Source of the DNA: RGIG3009 sp045596745
GTDB lineage: Bacteria; Bacillota; Clostridia; Oscillospirales; Acutalibacteraceae
DNA: 17,057 bases
Assembly (NCBI GenBank): GCA_045596745.1
Contig: JAZODA010000002.1
Span: 1 to 17,057 of the forward strand
Reading direction: 5' to 3'
A program made the translations under genes and the position numbers. Numbering within the stretch: the first letter of the stretch is position 1; each line of letters starts with the position of its first letter. Of this stretch, positions 14,673 through 17,057 are shown in pieces. The notes beneath the pieces are model-generated. The model made no database searches. It was not told the DNA's origin and was given only the letters and a program-made list of their open reading frames with translations.

Positions 14673-15986
14673 ATGGTGCGTGCCAACACCGCGGCGGAGC
14701 AGTATTTGGATTTGTTTTTGAAAAGTTTGCCGATCAAGCCGTACACGGAATATGAGTTATCCTTTGACGTGCTGGGTGCGCCTATAAACGTATGGTTCAA
14801 CCCCAAGCACGTGGAAGCGGATATTCCCAATTTTTATACCTCGTTTTGCAAGGAATGGCAATCGGTGCGGCTGCGGTTTACCACCCATCTCGGCACGGGC
14901 AGCCGCGGAAACTGGGCGTTCTCATTCAACAAACAGTTGGAAGGTGATCCCGTTACAGGGCGACAAGAATCGTATATCGATAATATGCGGTTGGTGGCAT
15001 GCAACAACCCCACCGTTAACTTAATCGAAAACGGCGATTTTGAAGCACCTGCCAACGATGAATCCTATCTGCGCAACTGGGGTACTATCCTATTTTCCGA
15101 AAGCAGCCGTTTATACGGTGTGAAAATTACGTCCGACCCGCTTCGCCCCGAAAATCACTGTCTGTATCTGCCAAGCATAATTAATCCGCCCCCGTACGCC
15201 GAAAGTGTCACCTTACGTGCCGAAGGATTTGGGTTTTACAAATCCCAATCAGGCCAAACTCACTTCAACGAAGCATACGGTACCAATCATCACCAACTGC
15301 TTTTTGTCACCCACGGGCAAATCGACATAACTGATGGCGACACTATGTGGTCAACGGGCAACGAAACCGTACTCTATATCCCACCACACACGCCACTGGA
15401 ATACACCCTGTGTCAAGGAGAAGAATCCACTTATCACTGGGTCACCTTTTCAGGCGAGCCAAGCGAACAATTTTTGGAATATTGCGAGTTAACAAGCGTG
15501 CAAGCACGCCCCGTGTTATCGGCAGAAAAGCTCAGCGTGTATATCGAGAATATGTTGGCACTTTCCCCTGCCGATCCCTTTTACGCCTACGGTGTGAGCG
15601 GGTACTTGCAAATTCTGCTCACCGATTTAAAACGCCAATTGTTACCACACGCATTCGCACACAAACCGTCAGCCATTGTATTGGCGGAAAATCGCTTGCG
15701 TGAACACCCCGAAGTTCCCGTTTCCAACAAGGAATTGGCCCGCACCGTTGGGCTCAGCACCGGGCATTTTATCCGTTCGTTCAAACAACACATCGGGGTT
15801 TCGCCACACCGATACCGTTTGGAAGAATTAATGAGAAAGGGTGGCGAGTTGTTGCAAAACACCTCTATGACCGTGCAAGAAATCGCCTATACGTTAGGAC
15901 TCGACGATCCCTATTATTTCAGCCGTCTGTTCCGCTCGGTGTACGGAATCTCCCCGCGCGAATATCGAAAAAAGAATAAGAAATAA
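14673..15986 (+). CDS. AraC-family regulator with N-terminal CBM-like region
   Basis: This is a 437-residue cytoplasmic transcription factor. The C-terminal 105 residues (about 333-437) are a double helix-turn-helix AraC domain (SNKELARTVGLSTGHFIRSF, then TVQEIAYTLGLDDPYYFSRL and the family end GISPREYRK). A cupin-like AraC sensor spans about 175-275. Residues 15-108 (YTEYELSFDVLGAPINVWF, EWQSVRLRF, SYIDNMRLV) read like a CBM_4_9-type jelly roll lacking its first strands, and NLIENGDFEAP at 116-126 looks like the start of a second one. This region resembles residues 595-680 of the divergently encoded secreted protein. ATG at 14673 is preferred to GTG at 14670 because the GGGGGG RBS is then 6 bases away. 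It probably senses a carbohydrate and activates the secreted phosphatase gene. Confidence 0.85.
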   Translation: MVRANTAAEQYLDLFLKSLPIKPYTEYELSFDVLGAPINVWFNPKHVEADIPNFYTSFCKEWQSVRLRFTTHLGTGSRGNWAFSFNKQLEGDPVTGRQESYIDNMRLVACNNPTVNLIENGDFEAPANDESYLRNWGTILFSESSRLYGVKITSDPLRPENHCLYLPSIINPPPYAESVTLRAEGFGFYKSQSGQTHFNEAYGTNHHQLLFVTHGQIDITDGDTMWSTGNETVLYIPPHTPLEYTLCQGEESTYHWVTFSGEPSEQFLEYCELTSVQARPVLSAEKLSVYIENMLALSPADPFYAYGVSGYLQILLTDLKRQLLPHAFAHKPSAIVLAENRLREHPEVPVSNKELARTVGLSTGHFIRSFKQHIGVSPHRYRLEELMRKGGELLQNTSMTVQEIAYTLGLDDPYYFSRLFRSVYGISPREYRKKNKK

Positions 15987-16008
15987 AAAAGCACTATGCC
16001 GATCCGCT

Positions 16009-16027
16009 TTCCTCTGTTTCAGAGGAA
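16009..16027 (+). other. Small hairpin after the AraC gene
   Basis: TTCCTCTG / CAGAGGAA with a 3-base loop, 22 bases past the AraC stop. There is no T-run, so it is a weak terminator at best. Confidence 0.3.
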
Positions 16028-16049
16028 TCGTCGTCAGGTAATAATGGGC

Positions 16050-16083
16050 AAAAAAAGACTGCTAAACCGATGTTTAGCAGTCT
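16050..16083 (-). terminator. Intrinsic terminator of the LamG protein-peptide transcript
   Basis: A perfect 12-bp stem AGACTGCTAAAC / GTTTAGCAGTCT (16056-16067 and 16072-16083), with a 4-base loop, is followed on the minus strand by seven T. It lies beyond the conserved element at 16140-16236, so that element is transcribed as 3' UTR. It is convergent with the AraC gene. Confidence 0.85.
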
Positions 16084-16139
16084 GCGCCTGTGATGGCGAC
16101 GATCGAATTGCCAAAAGGCGTGTAACCATCTCCCCCTTA

Positions 16140-16236
16140 TTGCAGGAATCGTCCCCTAATCATCGGGAGTTTCCCTGGATTTCCCTTTACCATAGCAAAG
16201 CACCCCCGCAGAAAACTGCGAGGGTGCTTGTTGTAG
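16140..16236 (-). repeat. Conserved structured element downstream of peptide gene, copy 2
   Basis: Same element as 9134-9230, same orientation, same position after a 39-aa peptide gene. The hairpin here is 16198-16211 with 16216-16229. The three differences from copy 1 are in the outer flank, the GGG/CCC block and the T-run side of the hairpin; the stem and loop are unchanged apart from the end. Confidence 0.75.
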
Positions 16237-16257
16237 TTGATTGTTTGCGGAGAGAGC

Positions 16258-16377
16258 TTATACGCTCAGATCGTCATCGTTATCTTCAATAGTCGGTTCA
16301 CTTTGGATGACGGCGGCAAGCGCTTCGTCCGCCATCAGCTCCAGCACGTCCAAAGACGGTTTTGTATATCGTTTCAT
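16258..16377 (-). CDS. 39-residue acidic peptide, copy 2 (companion of LamG protein)
   Basis: The peptide starts MKRYTKPSLDVLELMADEAL and ends QSEPTIEDNDDDLSV. It has the same length as the copy at 9256-9375 and the same stop codon, TAA. ATG at 16377 lies 20 bases after the LamG gene's stop, with a weaker AGGT-type RBS about 11 bases upstream. The frame stays open far upstream inside the LamG gene (to 16707), but that extension is antisense-free out-of-frame translation of the LamG coding sequence and is rejected. The conserved C-terminal 15 residues and varied N-terminal half suggest that the tail is the functional constant part. No modifying enzyme, transporter or immunity gene is in view, so a ribosomal peptide natural product is not supported. 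Confidence 0.78.
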   Translation of the reverse strand: MKRYTKPSLDVLELMADEALAAVIQSEPTIEDNDDDLSV

Positions 16378-16397
16378 TTCGTCACAACCTCGCTTTG

Positions 16398-17057
16398 TTA
16401 TTGTGCTATTTCGGCATACGCCGCCGCAATCTCGTCGGCGGTCAATGCCTCGGAGTACAACTTGGCGGATGCCACTTTCCCGCCGAAAAATGCCGTTAAC
16501 TGTTGCACGCCGGAATCCGCGCCGATACACAGGAATTGCGACGAATACGGCGGCGCCGTTAACGTGCCGGCTTTGGTTTCCGATGCAACCAGCGTACCGT
16601 TGACATAGAGTTTTACCGTACTGCCGTCGAACGTGCCGGTCAAGTGTACCCATTGCCCGTCGGCAATCGTGGTGGAGGGTTTGGCATAGGCAGAATTCAC
16701 GTTGCAATAGAACAAGAGCTTACCGGCGCTCGTGTATTCAAAGCCAAATCCGCCTGCTTGTTGGTTGGACAGAATATCCACGTAACCACTCGACGGTTTC
16801 TTCAACTGCACGTATGTCTCCAGCGTGAAAGACGTGGCGAGTTCATCGTACCAGTTGGTGATACCGCCAAACGAATAACCGTCGTCCACGCCGTCAAACG
16901 AGGCAATATACTGTCCCAGCGTTTCGTCATATACAACCGTCGGTGCGCCGTAGGTTGCCAGTGCCCGACCCGTGGCGGCATTGACTGCCGTCCCATCCTC
17001 ACGGAACTCCACGTCCAGCACGTCTGCGGCGGCCTCCCCACTGTCGTCAGCAATCGT
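16398..17057 (-). CDS. LamG-domain (concanavalin A-like) protein, C-terminal part
   Basis: The frame is open to the window edge, so at least 219 C-terminal residues are visible and the start lies outside. The visible part is one LamG/jelly-roll module: ASFDGVDDGYSFGG, TSFTLETYVQLK, DILSNQQAGGFGFEY, QWVHLTGTFDGSTVKLYVNG and the closing AKLYSEALTADEIAAAY. In secreted clostridial proteins such modules bind glycans or decorate enzymes such as phosphoesterases; the catalytic part, if any, is not visible. It ends without an anchor and is followed by a 39-aa peptide gene, exactly like the secreted phosphatase. Confidence 0.85.
   Translation of the reverse strand, partial: TIADDSGEAAADVLDVEFREDGTAVNAATGRALATYGAPTVVYDETLGQYIASFDGVDDGYSFGGITNWYDELATSFTLETYVQLKKPSSGYVDILSNQQAGGFGFEYTSAGKLLFYCNVNSAYAKPSTTIADGQWVHLTGTFDGSTVKLYVNGTLVASETKAGTLTAPPYSSQFLCIGADSGVQQLTAFFGGKVASAKLYSEALTADEIAAAYAEIAQ

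Noticed and set aside
16258..16707. 149-codon version of peptide copy 2
   Set aside because: The extra 110 codons are out-of-frame translation of the LamG gene; the paralogue at 9256-9375 starts at the equivalent of 16377, which has its own spacing to a ribosome binding site.

Overview
The window looks like a chromosomal segment of an uncultured anaerobic Firmicute, probably a gut- or rumen-type clostridium of the Oscillospirales. I base this on strong AGGAGG-type ribosome binding sites, near-consensus sigma-A promoters with 17-base spacers, a DUF11-type small protein start, large Ig-like (BIG2) secreted proteins and a carbohydrate-centred gene set. This placement is inference; there is no rRNA or marker gene here.

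Layout from left to right. (1) 1-128: start of a minus-strand DUF11-like gene that runs off the window. (2) 260-4223: a tight four-gene minus-strand operon (GldA-type dehydrogenase, KDPG/KHG-type aldolase, SGNH/CE2-like esterase, metal-dependent amidohydrolase). It has a clear extended -10 promoter at 4301-4329 and a terminator at 213-238. This looks like a catabolic route for an acylated or amidated sugar acid, with the substrate unknown. (3) 4343-4562: a gene-free stretch with two hairpin terminators and a perfect TTGACA-17-TATAAT minus-strand promoter, together predicting a roughly 95-nt small RNA that carries an anti-Shine-Dalgarno-like segment. (4) 4614-6011: a DUF4874/DUF4832 protein, flanked by two inverted copies of a short REP-like repeat. 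(5) 6389-8950: a cytoplasmic GH78 alpha-L-rhamnosidase on the plus strand, with its own promoter and a strong bidirectional terminator. (6) 9256-14475: a 1694-residue secreted mosaic protein (four CBM-like modules, five BIG2 domains, Fn3-like domain, C-terminal tyrosine phosphatase), followed after 15 nt by a 39-residue acidic peptide gene. (7) 14673-15986: a divergent AraC-family regulator whose N-terminal half resembles the CBM-like modules of the secreted protein. (8) 16258-17057: the 3' end of a LamG-domain protein gene, again followed (20 nt) by a 39-residue peptide gene of the same family.

The most interesting signal is the repeated unit 'large extracellular protein, then 39-aa peptide ending QSEPT(V/I)EDNDDDLSV, then a ~97-nt structured element'. 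It occurs twice in the same orientation about 7 kb apart. The downstream non-coding element differs at only 3 positions, fewer than the peptide coding region does. Together with the CBM-bearing regulator, this suggests a modular surface-protein system with a conserved small companion peptide of unknown function.
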